From Phenylobacterium sp. (lineage in GTDB: Bacteria; Pseudomonadota; Alphaproteobacteria; Caulobacterales; Caulobacteraceae): a stretch of 64,000 bases of DNA. The stretch is taken from positions 62,001 to 126,000 of the forward strand of contig NZ_SCTC01000080.1 of NCBI RefSeq assembly GCF_004299445.1, in the 5' to 3' direction. Of the stretch, positions 49,819-59,155 are shown one piece after another. The notes beneath the pieces were generated by a model. That model saw only the letters and a program-made list of their open reading frames with translations, had not been told where the DNA came from and ran no database searches. The translations under genes were made by a program, and so were the position numbers. Position 1 is the stretch's first letter; every line of letters begins with the position of its first letter.

Positions 49819-50952
49819 TTAGGCGGCGAGCGAGCGGGCGGCCTGGCGGAACGCCGACGCCGCGACTTCCGGCGCCACCGGCGCGAACGCCACCGAGGCC
49901 TTGCGGGCCCCGTCGGCGCCGCCGCCCGGCCGGCCGTCGTTGAGCTGGCGCGTCATCTCGAGGATGTCGGGGAACACGCTGCGGTCGATCCCGACCGCGG
50001 CGCAGGCCAGGGCCAGCAGCTCGGGCCGGTCGGAATCGATCGCCGACTGCACGTGGCCGGTGTCGAAGCGGCCCAGCATCGCCAGCGCGCCGACGAAGAG
50101 GCCCAGCCGGCCTTCGCGGAGCGCCCGCACCAGGTAGCCCGGGCGCAGCTGGCCGGCGGAATACAGCTTGTCGATCAGCCGCTGTTCCATCACCTCGCGC
50201 TCGCCCTCGCGGGTCATGCGCGGCACCGCCTCGGAGGACGAGGACGCCATGTGGCCGGCGTGGGCCTCGTTGATCGAGGCGGCCAGGGCTGCGTCGAGGA
50301 CGGCGACGTCGAGGCGGAACCGGTCGGCCAGGCCCTTGCGCAGCGCCAGACCCACCCAGAGGTAGAGGCGCTTGGCCAGTTGCCCGGTGAGCTTGGGATG
50401 CTGCGACAGCGGTGTGCGCAGGGCGGCGATCTGGCGGGACGCCTCGACCAGGTCCTGCATGTCCTTGGGCGACAGTTCGGCGGTGTGGTTGCCGGCGAGC
50501 GCGGTGAGGACGGCGGGCTCGGACTGCTCGAGGATGGCGCCGACCACGGCCTCGGAGATGTGCGGACGGCGCGCGACTTCGATCTGGTGCTCGATGGTGG
50601 CTTCGACCAGCAGGCGCATCAGGTCGCTGTCCTGCAGCACCGGGCTCTGGGCGATGATGGGGCGGGCGATCTCGATGTCGTCCAGCGCCAGGACGTTGAT
50701 CAGGGCGTTCGGCGCCCAGTCGGCGGCGGCCAGCTTCTCGGACAGGCGGTGGCGGATGTCGCGCTCGGCCTCGACGACCAGGCTCATGAAGATCGAGGAC
50801 AGCAGGACCTGAATCGCGCCCGACTTCATCGCCTCACCGGCGTGGGGCGTGTCGCACAGGTCCGCAATCGCCAGCAGCAGGCGTTCTCGATCCGCCGGTT
50901 GGCGGCTTTTGGCGAGGTCGAGCAGACTTTCGCTGCTCATCGCGAAGCTCAC
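49819..50952 (-). CDS. DUF2336 protein (helical-repeat, second copy)
   Basis: 377 residues. Like the first DUF2336 protein it is a run of helical pairs: SGAIQVLLSSIFMSLVVEAERDIRHRLSEKLAAADWAPNALINVLALDDIEIARPIIAQSPVLQDSDLMRLLVEATIEHQIEVARRPHISEAVVGAIL. The IAQSPVLQDSDL segment corresponds to LTFSPVFTDADL in the first copy, showing the two are distant paralogues. GTG at 50952 has AGGAG 8 bases upstream and is preferred; ATG at 50940 has no ribosome site. Role unknown. Confidence 0.85.
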   Translation of the reverse strand: MSFAMSSESLLDLAKSRQPADRERLLLAIADLCDTPHAGEAMKSGAIQVLLSSIFMSLVVEAERDIRHRLSEKLAAADWAPNALINVLALDDIEIARPIIAQSPVLQDSDLMRLLVEATIEHQIEVARRPHISEAVVGAILEQSEPAVLTALAGNHTAELSPKDMQDLVEASRQIAALRTPLSQHPKLTGQLAKRLYLWVGLALRKGLADRFRLDVAVLDAALAASINEAHAGHMASSSSEAVPRMTREGEREVMEQRLIDKLYSAGQLRPGYLVRALREGRLGLFVGALAMLGRFDTGHVQSAIDSDRPELLALACAAVGIDRSVFPDILEMTRQLNDGRPGGGADGARKASVAFAPVAPEVAASAFRQAARSLAA

Positions 50953-51060
50953 GCCGGGTCTCCTATGTTCTACAGTTCGATCCAGGCTATGCGGACTCTG
51001 GCGCGGGGCGGTGAAGACATGCTTAAGCCGGGTCACTTCGCGGTTAGGGAATCGTAAATC

Positions 51061-52557
51061 ATGGGCGATCCGCTGATCCTGGCGCTGGACCAGGGCACCA
51101 CCTCCACACGGGCCATTCTGTTCGCCGCCGACGGGCGCGCCCTGGCCGAGGCGGGCAGCCCTCTCGAGCAGCATTACCCTCAGGATGGGTGGGTGGAGCA
51201 CGACGCCGAGGAGATCTTCGCTGAGTCCGTGAAGGCGCTCAGGGCGGTGCTGGACAAGGCCGGACGGTCGCTTTCCGACGTCGCGGCGATCGGCGTGACA
51301 AATCAGCGCGAGACCATCGTTTTGTGGGATCGGACCACCGGTAAGCCCGTGCACCGGGCGATCGTTTGGCAGGACCGCCGCACCGAGCCGGCCTGCCTGG
51401 CGCTGCGCAACGCCGGCCACGAGGCCCGGGTCACCGAGCTGACGGGCCTGCTGCTCGACCCGTACTTCTCGGGCACCAAGCTGGGCTGGCTGCTGGACCA
51501 TGTTCACGGCGCGCGGGCGGCGGCGGAGCGGGGCGAACTGCTGGCCGGGACCATCGACAGCTGGGTCATCTGGAAGCTGACGGGCGGCCGGGTGCACGCC
51601 ACCGACGCCACCAACGCCTCGCGCACCCTGCTGTACGACATCCGCGCCGGCGAGTGGTCGACCGAGATGGGCGAGATGCTGGGCGTGCCGCTGAACATCC
51701 TGCCGCAGGTGCGCGACTGCACCGGGGACTTCGGCGAGACGGAAGCCTCGATCCTGGGCCGGGCGATCCGGATCCGCGGCGTGGCCGGCGACCAGCAGGC
51801 GGCGCTGATGGGGCAGGGCTGCATCCGCCCGGGCGAGATGAAGGCCACCTACGGCACCGGCTGCTTCATGCTGCTGAACACCGGCGAGGCGGCGCCGATC
51901 TCGCAGGCGCGCCTCCTGACGACGGTGGCGGCGCAGGTGAACGGGCGGACGACCTATGCGCTGGAGGGCGCGATCTTCATCGCCGGCGCGGCGATCCAGT
52001 GGCTGGGCGAGGGCCTGGGCGTCCAGGGCGGACCCAGGGCGGCCGAGGCGCTGGCGGCCGGGGCGCGCGACGACCTGGGCGTGGTGCTGGTTCCGGCGTT
52101 CACCGGCCTGGGCGCGCCCTGGTGGGACGCCAACGCCCGGGGCGGCATCTTCGGCCTGACCCGAGACGCGGGCCTGCCCGAGATCGCGCGGGCCGCCTTC
52201 GACGCCGCGGCGCTGCAGACCCGCGATCTGATCGAGGCGATGCGCGCTGATGCGCCGCATGCGTTCAAGGGCGAGGTGGAGCTGCGGATGGACGGCGGCA
52301 TGGCACGGTCGGCCTGGTTCAGCCAGCGGCTGTCGGACCTGACCGGCGTGGGCGTCTGCCGCGCCACGTTCGAGGAGACCACCGCGCTGGGGGCGGCGCT
52401 GTTCGCGGGCGTGGGCGCCGGCGTCTATCGCGACGTCGAGGAGGCGGCGAGCGCGCGGCCGAAGACCGAAAGCTACCGGCCCGCCATGGCCGCTGACCCG
52501 CGCGAGCGGGCCTACGCCCGCTGGCTGGATGCGGTGAACCGGGTCCGCGCGGGCTAG
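51061..52557 (+). CDS. glpK: Glycerol kinase
   Basis: 498 residues, full length. FGGY-family markers: LALDQGTTSTRAILFAADGRALAEAG (ATP phosphate 1), EQHYPQDGWVEHDAEEI, GVTNQRETIVLWDRTTGKPVHRAIVWQDRRT (glycerol contacts), TGLLLDPYFSGTKLGWLLDHV, KATYGTGCFMLLNTG and RMDGGMARSAWFSQRLSDL. It phosphorylates glycerol to sn-glycerol 3-phosphate. No glpF, glpD or glpR is in the window. The M16 peptidase gene begins 59 bases downstream. Confidence 0.97.
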   Translation: MGDPLILALDQGTTSTRAILFAADGRALAEAGSPLEQHYPQDGWVEHDAEEIFAESVKALRAVLDKAGRSLSDVAAIGVTNQRETIVLWDRTTGKPVHRAIVWQDRRTEPACLALRNAGHEARVTELTGLLLDPYFSGTKLGWLLDHVHGARAAAERGELLAGTIDSWVIWKLTGGRVHATDATNASRTLLYDIRAGEWSTEMGEMLGVPLNILPQVRDCTGDFGETEASILGRAIRIRGVAGDQQAALMGQGCIRPGEMKATYGTGCFMLLNTGEAAPISQARLLTTVAAQVNGRTTYALEGAIFIAGAAIQWLGEGLGVQGGPRAAEALAAGARDDLGVVLVPAFTGLGAPWWDANARGGIFGLTRDAGLPEIARAAFDAAALQTRDLIEAMRADAPHAFKGEVELRMDGGMARSAWFSQRLSDLTGVGVCRATFEETTALGAALFAGVGAGVYRDVEEAASARPKTESYRPAMAADPRERAYARWLDAVNRVRAG

Positions 52558-52616
52558 AGCTTGGCAGTCGGGGCCGCCGACCTCTAACGTCCGGTCACGT
52601 CGCGTAGGGAGACGGC

Positions 52617-55466
52617 ATGGCGCTGGGCGGATCGTGGACGGCGGGGGTGGCGGCGGCGCTGCTGCTTGCGACCTCGGCCGCGGCCCAGCCGGCGCGTCTG
52701 CCGCCGCCCACCGGCCAGCTGGCGCCCGTCCAGCAGTTCACCCTGGCGAACGGCCTCCACGTGGTCTTCCACATCGACCGGTCCGACCCGGTGACCGCCG
52801 TCGTCCTGGCGCCGCGGGTGGGCTCGTCGCGCGAGACGCCCGGCCGGACCGGGTTCGCCCACCTGTTCGAGCATCTGTTCTTCCTGGAGAGCGAGAACCT
52901 GGGGAAGGGCGGGCTGGACAAGCTGTCGGCGCGGGTGGGTGGATCGGGGGCCGACGGCTCCACCGACCGCGACATCACCGACTATCTGCAGACCGTGCCG
53001 AACGACGCCCTGGAGAAGATGATCTGGGCCGAGGCCGACAAGCTGGGCTTCTTCATCAACACCGTCACCGACCCGGTGCTGGCCAAGGAGAAGCAGGTCG
53101 TCAAGAACGAGAAGCGCGAGCTCTACGACAACCAGCCCTACGGCTTCGCCCAGCACGTGGTGGCGGCCCAGCTCTATCCGCGTGACCATCCTTACAGCTG
53201 GCCGCTGATCGGCTCGATGGCCGACCTGGAGGCCGCGACGCTGGGCGATGTGAAGGCGTTCTATCGGCGCTGGTATGGCCCGGGGAACGTGACGCTGGTG
53301 ATCGCCGGCGACTTCGATCCCGTGCAGGCGAGGGGCTGGGTGGAGAAGTATTTCGCCGAGATCCCCAAGGGGACGGCCGCGCCCCGGCTGCAGCCGCGCA
53401 AGGCGACGCTGAGCGCCAATCGCAACGTCTACTACCCGGACGCCTTCGCCGAACTGCCGCAGCTGACGCTGGCCTGGCCCACCGTGCCCCGGCACCACAG
53501 AGACTCCTGGGCGCTCACCCTGCTGTTCGACCTGCTGACGCAGGGCAAGGACGCGCCGCTCAGCAAGGTGCTGGTGGAGGAGCAGCGGCTGACGGCCGAG
53601 CTGAAGGCGCAGGTCTCGGACGGCGTGCTGGCCGGGGAGCACGACCTGGTCATCACGGCCTTCAAGGACGTCGACCTGGATCGCGTGCGGGCCGGCGTGA
53701 ACCAGGGGTTCGCGCGCTTCGAGCGTGACGGCGTCGCGGCCGAGCACCTGGCGCGGGCGAAGATCCGGCGCGAGGTCGAGTTCTACCGCAACTTCGAGAG
53801 CGTGCTGGGCAAGGCGCGGAACCTGGCCCGCTACGACGTCTATGCCGGGACGCCGGACTTCGCCGACCGGGACCTGGCGATGCTGCGCGCCGTGACCGCC
53901 GCCGACCTGCAGCGGGTCTACCGCGCCTACATCAAGGGCCGTCCGCACGTGGCGGCGAGCTTCGTGCCCCGCGACCAGCCGCAGCTGGCGGTGCAGGGCG
54001 CGACCCTTGCGCGGGTGGTGGAGGAGCGGATCGTGCAGGGCGCCGAGAAGCCGGTCGATCCCGACGCCGGGCAGGCCGTCTACAAGCGCACCGCCTCAAG
54101 CTTCGACCGCACGGTGGAGCCGCCGTACGGGCCGCCGCCGCAGGTGAAGACGCCTCCGATCTGGGAGGCGCGCCTGCCGAACGGCCTGCGGCTTATGGGG
54201 ATGCAGGATCGCGAACTTCCGTTGGCCACCTTCGAGCTTTCGATCGACGGCGGGCGACTGTTCGACGACCCGAAGAAACCCGGCGCGGCGAACCTGCTGG
54301 CCCAGATGCTGACCAAGGGCACGGTCCGGCGCACCCGCGCGGAGTTCGAGCAGGCGCTGCAGGGGCTGGGCGCCGATGTGACGGTCTCGGCGGGCGAGGA
54401 GCGGTTCCTGATCAGTGGCCGCACCCTGGCCCGCAACTTCGCCCCCACCATGGATCTGCTCAGGGAGATGATCCTCGAGCCGCGGTGGGACGAGACCGAG
54501 CTGCGCCTGGCCAAGGCCGCGACGGTCGCATCCATCCAGAGCCGCCGCGCGGAAGCGCCCGCCCTGGCCGAGCGGGTGATGAGCCATGTGACCTACGGCC
54601 CCGACCATCCGCTGGGCCTGAACCCGCTGGGCGCGGAGGCGTCGGTCCAGGCCCTCACCCTGGCCGAGCTCAAGGCGCTCCACGCCCGGGCCATCGCGCC
54701 CAACCTGGCCCGCTTCCGGGTGGTCGGGGCGGTCGACCGCAACGCGACGGTCGCGGCCCTGCGCGATCTGGGGCGGCGCTGGAAGGCGGGCGGCGCCAAG
54801 GTTCCCAAGCCGCCCGCGCCCGATCCGCCGTCGGCGTCGCGGGTGGTGTTCTACGACCTGCCCGACGCCAAGCAGTCGATGCTGCAGTTCGGCTATCCGG
54901 CGCTGCGCCGGGACGATCCGGACTACTATCCGGCGTGGGTGGCCAACTATGTCCTGGGCGGCGGGGGTTTCGCCTCGCGCCTGATCCAGCAGGTGCGCGA
55001 GGACAAGGGCTATACCTACGGCGTCCGCTCGACGTTCCGCGGCGGGGCCTATGACGGCGCGTTCCAGGTGACGAGCCCGGTGCGCGCCAATGTGACCCTG
55101 GAGGCCGCCACGCTGATCCGCGACATCGTGCGCGACTATGGGCGGACCTTCACGCCGCAGGACCTGGAGGTGACGAAGGCCTTCATCAGCAAGAGCAACG
55201 CCCGCGCGTTCGAGACGCCGGCCGCCAAGCTGAAGATCCTGGCCAACGTCGGCGACTACGGCCTGCCGCGCGACTACCTGCGCGCCGAAGCGCGGGTGGT
55301 GTCGGGGATGACGGTGGAGAAGGTCCAGGCCATCGCGGCCAAACAGCTGCGCACCGACGCCATGACGTTCGTGGTGGTGGGCGACGCCCGGACCCAGGCG
55401 GCGCGGATGACCGGCCTGGGCTACGGGGCGCCGGTGATGATCAAGGACGAGGTGGCGGACAGGTAG
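52617..55466 (+). CDS. M16 family zinc metallopeptidase, two-lobed, exported
   Basis: 949 residues, two tandem M16 halves. A signal peptide (ALGGSWTAGVAAALLLATSAAAQ) sends it to the periplasm. The N-terminal half has the inverted zinc site HLFEH (in TGFAHLFEHLFFLE) and the distal Glu in KNEKRELYDNQPYG. The C-terminal half has PGAANLLAQMLTKGT at the matching place, so it lacks the zinc site and acts as the structural partner, with the conserved YVLGGGGFASRLIQQVREDKGYTYGVRSTF segment. It degrades peptides held in the chamber between the two halves. ATG at 52617 follows TAGGGAGACGGC. Confidence 0.94.
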   Translation: MALGGSWTAGVAAALLLATSAAAQPARLPPPTGQLAPVQQFTLANGLHVVFHIDRSDPVTAVVLAPRVGSSRETPGRTGFAHLFEHLFFLESENLGKGGLDKLSARVGGSGADGSTDRDITDYLQTVPNDALEKMIWAEADKLGFFINTVTDPVLAKEKQVVKNEKRELYDNQPYGFAQHVVAAQLYPRDHPYSWPLIGSMADLEAATLGDVKAFYRRWYGPGNVTLVIAGDFDPVQARGWVEKYFAEIPKGTAAPRLQPRKATLSANRNVYYPDAFAELPQLTLAWPTVPRHHRDSWALTLLFDLLTQGKDAPLSKVLVEEQRLTAELKAQVSDGVLAGEHDLVITAFKDVDLDRVRAGVNQGFARFERDGVAAEHLARAKIRREVEFYRNFESVLGKARNLARYDVYAGTPDFADRDLAMLRAVTAADLQRVYRAYIKGRPHVAASFVPRDQPQLAVQGATLARVVEERIVQGAEKPVDPDAGQAVYKRTASSFDRTVEPPYGPPPQVKTPPIWEARLPNGLRLMGMQDRELPLATFELSIDGGRLFDDPKKPGAANLLAQMLTKGTVRRTRAEFEQALQGLGADVTVSAGEERFLISGRTLARNFAPTMDLLREMILEPRWDETELRLAKAATVASIQSRRAEAPALAERVMSHVTYGPDHPLGLNPLGAEASVQALTLAELKALHARAIAPNLARFRVVGAVDRNATVAALRDLGRRWKAGGAKVPKPPAPDPPSASRVVFYDLPDAKQSMLQFGYPALRRDDPDYYPAWVANYVLGGGGFASRLIQQVREDKGYTYGVRSTFRGGAYDGAFQVTSPVRANVTLEAATLIRDIVRDYGRTFTPQDLEVTKAFISKSNARAFETPAAKLKILANVGDYGLPRDYLRAEARVVSGMTVEKVQAIAAKQLRTDAMTFVVVGDARTQAARMTGLGYGAPVMIKDEVADR

Positions 55467-55965
55467 GGTTGAGATCAGCAATCCGGGTGTTTGCGTCGTC
55501 ATTTGGGTCAAAAGGCAATGACGGCTCTCGACCGAGGCTGTGTAAGAACTCGCGCCTGGCCGCTCATCGCCGCCATCCGGGACTGACCGGATCGGCGCCT
55601 CTTGCGCTATGCAGCCGCCGATAGCCCCGCCCGCCGCGAGTTTTTATACAGCCTCGACCCATCTGAGACATTCATCCGGTGCTGTTCCTGCGCTCTAGAG
55701 GCGCCAATGGGAGACGTTCACCTCGGTGCTGAAACGTGACGTTCGACCTGGCGACCGTGATCTGACGTCAATGCCGTAGCGTGTGAAGCGACCCCTCGAC
55801 TGACCGAGAGCCACCGAGAGGCATTCGAATAATGGTCAAGAATTAATACCATAGGTTGCGCCCTAGTATATTTGTAATATCTTACATATTGTCCGCCGTC
55901 GTCTTTCCTGATCCTCTAGCTTTCCAAACTGGATTGGTGAGGTGAGGCGTTTGGGGGAGCAGGAC
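55467..55965. other. 500-base non-coding stretch with lower GC
   Basis: No gene is supported here. The first part holds a 122-bp MITE-like element at 55534-55655. The last 120 bases are strikingly AT-rich for this genome (TAATACCATA, TATATTTGTAATATC, TTACATATT), and probably contain the promoter of the GFA gene. The change in base composition marks the start of a segment to about 57.84 kb that looks acquired. Confidence 0.65.
55530..55659. mobile_element. MITE-like element with 21-bp terminal inverted repeats and GACC target duplication
   Basis: The element spans 55534-55655 (122 bp). Its ends read GAGGCTGTGTAAGAACTC... at the left and, in reverse complement at the right, GAGGCTGTATAAAAACTC..., 19 of 21 positions identical. 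GACC flanks both sides (55530-55533 and 55656-55659), a 4-bp target-site duplication. There is no coding capacity, so it would need a transposase from elsewhere. The ends resemble those of IS elements that begin GAGGCTGT, and 4-bp duplications fit IS5-type families, but the parent is not identified. Confidence 0.75.
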
Positions 55966-56397
55966 ATGAACTTGCATCGCGGTCAGTGCTTTTGCGGGGC
56001 TGTTCGGATCGAGGTGTCAGGGGCTCCGGAAACCATGGCCTACTGCCACTGCAATTCCTGTCGGTCTTGGTCCGGCAGCCCGGTTCACGCCTCGACGATG
56101 TGGAAGGCTGAGACCGTGCGGATCGTCGCAGGGTCGGAGCATGTGAGAACGTTTCACAAGACTCCCGACAGTATCAGCCATCGTCAATACTGCCGCCTGT
56201 GCGCAGGCCACCTCATGATCCATCATCCCGACTTCGGCATGTTCGACGTCTTCGCCGCGACCCTTCCTAGCCTGAAGTTCGAGCCGATCGGTCACGTCAA
56301 CTACGCCGAGACGGTCCTTCCAATTCGCGATGGCCTGCCGAAGTACAGGGATTTTCCTGTCGAGTTCGGAGGGACCGGCGAGCTTGTCGATGAGTAG
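55966..56397 (+). CDS. GFA (glutathione-dependent formaldehyde-activating, CENP-V-like) family protein
   Basis: 143 residues. Zinc-binding Cys pattern: GQCFCGAVRIEVSG, YCHCNSCRSWSG and YCRLCAGHLMIHH, the Mss4-like fold of the GFA family. Founding members were thought to speed the glutathione-formaldehyde reaction, which is disputed, so the function should be read as unknown. ATG at 55966 lies after GGGGGAGCAGG; a GTG at 55942 adds eight residues. The FAD oxidase starts 46 bases downstream. Base composition is less GC-rich than flanking genes. Confidence 0.85.
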   Translation: MNLHRGQCFCGAVRIEVSGAPETMAYCHCNSCRSWSGSPVHASTMWKAETVRIVAGSEHVRTFHKTPDSISHRQYCRLCAGHLMIHHPDFGMFDVFAATLPSLKFEPIGHVNYAETVLPIRDGLPKYRDFPVEFGGTGELVDE

Positions 56398-56443
56398 CCA
56401 CTGACGGCCGCGACGCCGCTTCGCCAAAAGGGGACTTGGAAAA

Positions 56444-57841
56444 ATGCTGTACAGCCTGACTCTGGATGGCGGTCGCGTTGGTCTGGATGACGCGGCGATC
56501 GCGGGGCTTCGCGGGCGGCTGCGAGGCAGCGTGATCCTCGCCTCGGACGGCGACTATGACGCGGCGCGACGGGTCTGGAACGGCAACGTCGATCGCCGGC
56601 CGGCCCTGATTGTCCGGAGCGCCGACGCCCACGACGCGGCGCAGGCGATCGATTTCGCCCGCACCCATGCCCTCCTGCTCTCAGTGCGTGGCGGCGGCCA
56701 CAGCGCACCGGGCTATGGCGTCAACGACGGCGGAATGGTGCTCGACCTCTCGCTGATGCGGCAGATCACGGTCGATCCCGCTCGCCAAATCGCCCGCGTC
56801 CACGGCGGCGCCCTTTGGCTCGACTTGGACGCCGCCACCCAGGCGCACGGTCTGGCGGTCACAGGCGGAACGGTATCCAACACCGGCGTCGGCGGCCTTA
56901 CGCTAGGGGGTGGCATCGGCTGGCTGGGCGGCCTGCACGGCGCCACTGTCGACAACCTGATTTCGGCGGAGGTGGTCACCGCCGACGGCAAGTTGCGTCG
57001 GGTGAGTGAAAGACAGGAGCCCGACCTGTTCTGGGCCCTGCGCGGCGGCGGCGGCAATTTCGGCGTCGTCACCGAGTTCGAGTTCCAGCTCCATCCCGTC
57101 GGCCAAGTGCTGGGCGGCATGGTGCTCCATCCGTTGGATCAGGCGCGCGACGCGCTGCGGTTTTATCGCGACTTCGTTCCGACCCTCCCGGACGCGGCCG
57201 AGGCCCATGCGGGCCTCCTCGCGCCAGAGGGAACGCCCATGCTGGCCTTGCTCATGGGCTACAACGGGCCGATCGAGGAAGGCGAGCGGGTCTTCGCCCC
57301 ACTGCGCCAGTTTGGAACGCCGAGCGCCGACCTCGTTCGATCGATGTCGTACGGGGAGCGCCAGGTAATGCTCGACGAGCCGAACGCCGTGCATGGGCTG
57401 CAGCGCTATTGGCGTTCGGCGTTTACCGAGACGCTCTCGGACGCGCTGATCGACGAATTCATCGCCGCCGCTCGCAGCTTCTCTTCGCCGATGAACGCGC
57501 TTCTGATGTTCTACGTTCACGGTTCCATCTGCCGGCGACCGCCATCGGCCACGGCCTTCGCTGCACGGAGCCCTCAATGGGACATCGACGCGATCGGCTG
57601 TTGGACCGATCCGGCGGAAAGTGAGACCCACATCGCGTGGGTCCGCGCCATGTGGAGCAGGTTCGAACCGCACCTCCTGGGGCGGGTCTACGCCAACCAC
57701 ATCACCGGGGACGATTCACCCGAAAAGGTGCGCGCTTCGTTCGGCGAGAACCATGCGCGCCTGCGCCGCGTCAAGGCCGCCTACGACCCCGGAAATCTGT
57801 TCCGCATCAACTCGAACATAACGCCCGCGGACGCGGCCTAG
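56444..57841 (+). CDS. FAD-linked oxidase (berberine-bridge-enzyme-like)
   Basis: 465 residues. PCMH-type FAD domain: ALIVRSADAHDAAQAIDFARTHALLLSVRGGGHSAPGYGVNDGGMVLDL, where the His of GGGHS is the usual covalent FAD attachment, followed by GGTVSNTGVGGLTLGGGIGWLGGLHGATVDNLISAEVVTADG. The Cys of doubly linked enzymes is absent (Val-Ser in its place), so only single attachment is expected. The C-terminal BBE motif RLRRVKAAYDPGNLFRINSNI is present. These enzymes oxidise sugars, alcohols or alkaloids. The substrate is unknown. It probably forms a two-gene unit with the GFA protein. Confidence 0.9.
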   Translation: MLYSLTLDGGRVGLDDAAIAGLRGRLRGSVILASDGDYDAARRVWNGNVDRRPALIVRSADAHDAAQAIDFARTHALLLSVRGGGHSAPGYGVNDGGMVLDLSLMRQITVDPARQIARVHGGALWLDLDAATQAHGLAVTGGTVSNTGVGGLTLGGGIGWLGGLHGATVDNLISAEVVTADGKLRRVSERQEPDLFWALRGGGGNFGVVTEFEFQLHPVGQVLGGMVLHPLDQARDALRFYRDFVPTLPDAAEAHAGLLAPEGTPMLALLMGYNGPIEEGERVFAPLRQFGTPSADLVRSMSYGERQVMLDEPNAVHGLQRYWRSAFTETLSDALIDEFIAAARSFSSPMNALLMFYVHGSICRRPPSATAFAARSPQWDIDAIGCWTDPAESETHIAWVRAMWSRFEPHLLGRVYANHITGDDSPEKVRASFGENHARLRRVKAAYDPGNLFRINSNITPADAA

Positions 57842-58077
57842 GCGGCGGGCGAGAGGGTGCATCAGCCATGACCAGACCCGCCGTGGGCTCGTCGCGCAAA
57901 ACGGGTCTCCGCATCGCGCGCCGAGCGTGAAGGTCTGCTTCGGAGCCAGAACTCGACGACCCCAACCCACCCATCGCGGACATTCGGCGCGTCTGCTTGT
58001 CGGACGCTGAATCCGCTCGCTTTCGCAGTGAGCCTCGTCGGGGGCGCGGCATTTGCCGGGATGAGCGGTCGTGAGGG
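57842..58077. other. Intergenic stretch between convergent genes
   Basis: 236 bases between the ends of the FAD oxidase and selD. No open frame or strong hairpin was found. The right boundary of the lower-GC segment that starts near 55.5 kb lies about here. Confidence 0.5.
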
Positions 58078-59115
58078 TTAGGCCACGCGGACGCCGGCCG
58101 ACCCAGCTTCCAGACGGCCCACCACGGCCGCCCGGTCGAAGCCGTCGGCGCGGGCGAGGGCCAGGACCTCGTCGGCTGCGTCGGGCGACACGGCGATCAG
58201 GAGACCGCCGCTGGTCTGGGGATCGGTGAGCAGGTCGCGCCGCCAGCCCTCGCCGGCGCCTTCGACGCGGTGGCCATAGCTGGCCCAGTTGCGGGTGGAG
58301 GCGCCGGTGCGGACGCCCGCCTGAACCAGCGTCTCGACACCGGGGAGGAGCGGGGCGGCCTGCGCGTCGATGACCGCCGTCAGGCCGGCGCCGTTGGCCA
58401 TCTCCAGAGCGTGCCCGATGAGGCCAAAGCCGGTGACGTCGGTGACCGCGTGGACGCCCGCCACGTCCGGCAGGCGCGCGCCCAGGACGTTCAGCTTGGT
58501 GGTGCTGCCGATCAGGGCGGCGTAGCCGGCGGCGTCCAGCTTCTCCTGCTTGAAGGCGGCGCTGAGCACGCCCACGCCCAGCGGCTTGGTGAGGATCAGG
58601 ACGTCGCCCGCGCGGCCGCCCTTGTTGGTCAGCACCTTGTCGGGATGCACCAGGCCCAGGGCGACGAGGCCGTAGATCGGCTCGACGCTGTCGATGGAGT
58701 GGCCGCCCGCCACCGGCACGCCCGCGGCGGCGCAGACGGACGCGCCGCCGGCCAGAATCCGCCCGATAGTGTCGGGGTCGAGGACGTTCACCGGCATGCC
58801 CACGATGGCCAGGGTGAAGATCGGCGTGCCCCCCATGGCGTAGACGTCGGACAGCGCGTTGGTCGCGGCGATGCGGCCGAAGTCGAACGGGTCGTCGACG
58901 ACCGGCATGAAGAAATCGGTGGTGGCCACCAGCGCCTGGGTGTCGTTCAGCCGCCAGACGGCGGCGTCGTCCGAGGTCTCGGTCCCGACCAGCAGGTTCG
59001 GAAAGGCCGCGGCAGCGGGGACGCGGCTGATGATGTCCTGCAGCACCGCGGGCGCCAACTTGCAGCCGCAACCGCCGCCGTGGGCGAGCGAGGTCAGGCG
59101 GACGACTTCGGACAT
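58078..59115 (-). CDS. selD: Selenide, water dikinase
   Basis: 345 residues. It makes selenophosphate from selenide and ATP. The N-terminal active-site loop HGGGCGCKLAP carries Cys16-Gly-Cys18 with a catalytic Cys rather than Sec, followed by DDAAVWRLND, TDFFMPVVDDPFDFGRIAATNALSDVYAMGGTPIFTLAIVGMP (ATP/Mg site) and AGGHSIDSVEPIYGL. It is divergent from mnmH with a 40-base spacer. No selA or selB is in the window, so the local evidence is for the selenouridine branch. Confidence 0.96.
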   Translation of the reverse strand: MSEVVRLTSLAHGGGCGCKLAPAVLQDIISRVPAAAAFPNLLVGTETSDDAAVWRLNDTQALVATTDFFMPVVDDPFDFGRIAATNALSDVYAMGGTPIFTLAIVGMPVNVLDPDTIGRILAGGASVCAAAGVPVAGGHSIDSVEPIYGLVALGLVHPDKVLTNKGGRAGDVLILTKPLGVGVLSAAFKQEKLDAAGYAALIGSTTKLNVLGARLPDVAGVHAVTDVTGFGLIGHALEMANGAGLTAVIDAQAAPLLPGVETLVQAGVRTGASTRNWASYGHRVEGAGEGWRRDLLTDPQTSGGLLIAVSPDAADEVLALARADGFDRAAVVGRLEAGSAGVRVA

Positions 59116-59155
59116 GCGGGCTCTCCAGCGGCGGAAACCGGGCTATAGCACCGTC

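Noticed and set aside
50953..52260. Upstream extension of the second DUF2336 frame to 813 residues
   Set aside because: The extension is antisense to glycerol kinase; the domain and the ribosome site place the start at 50952.
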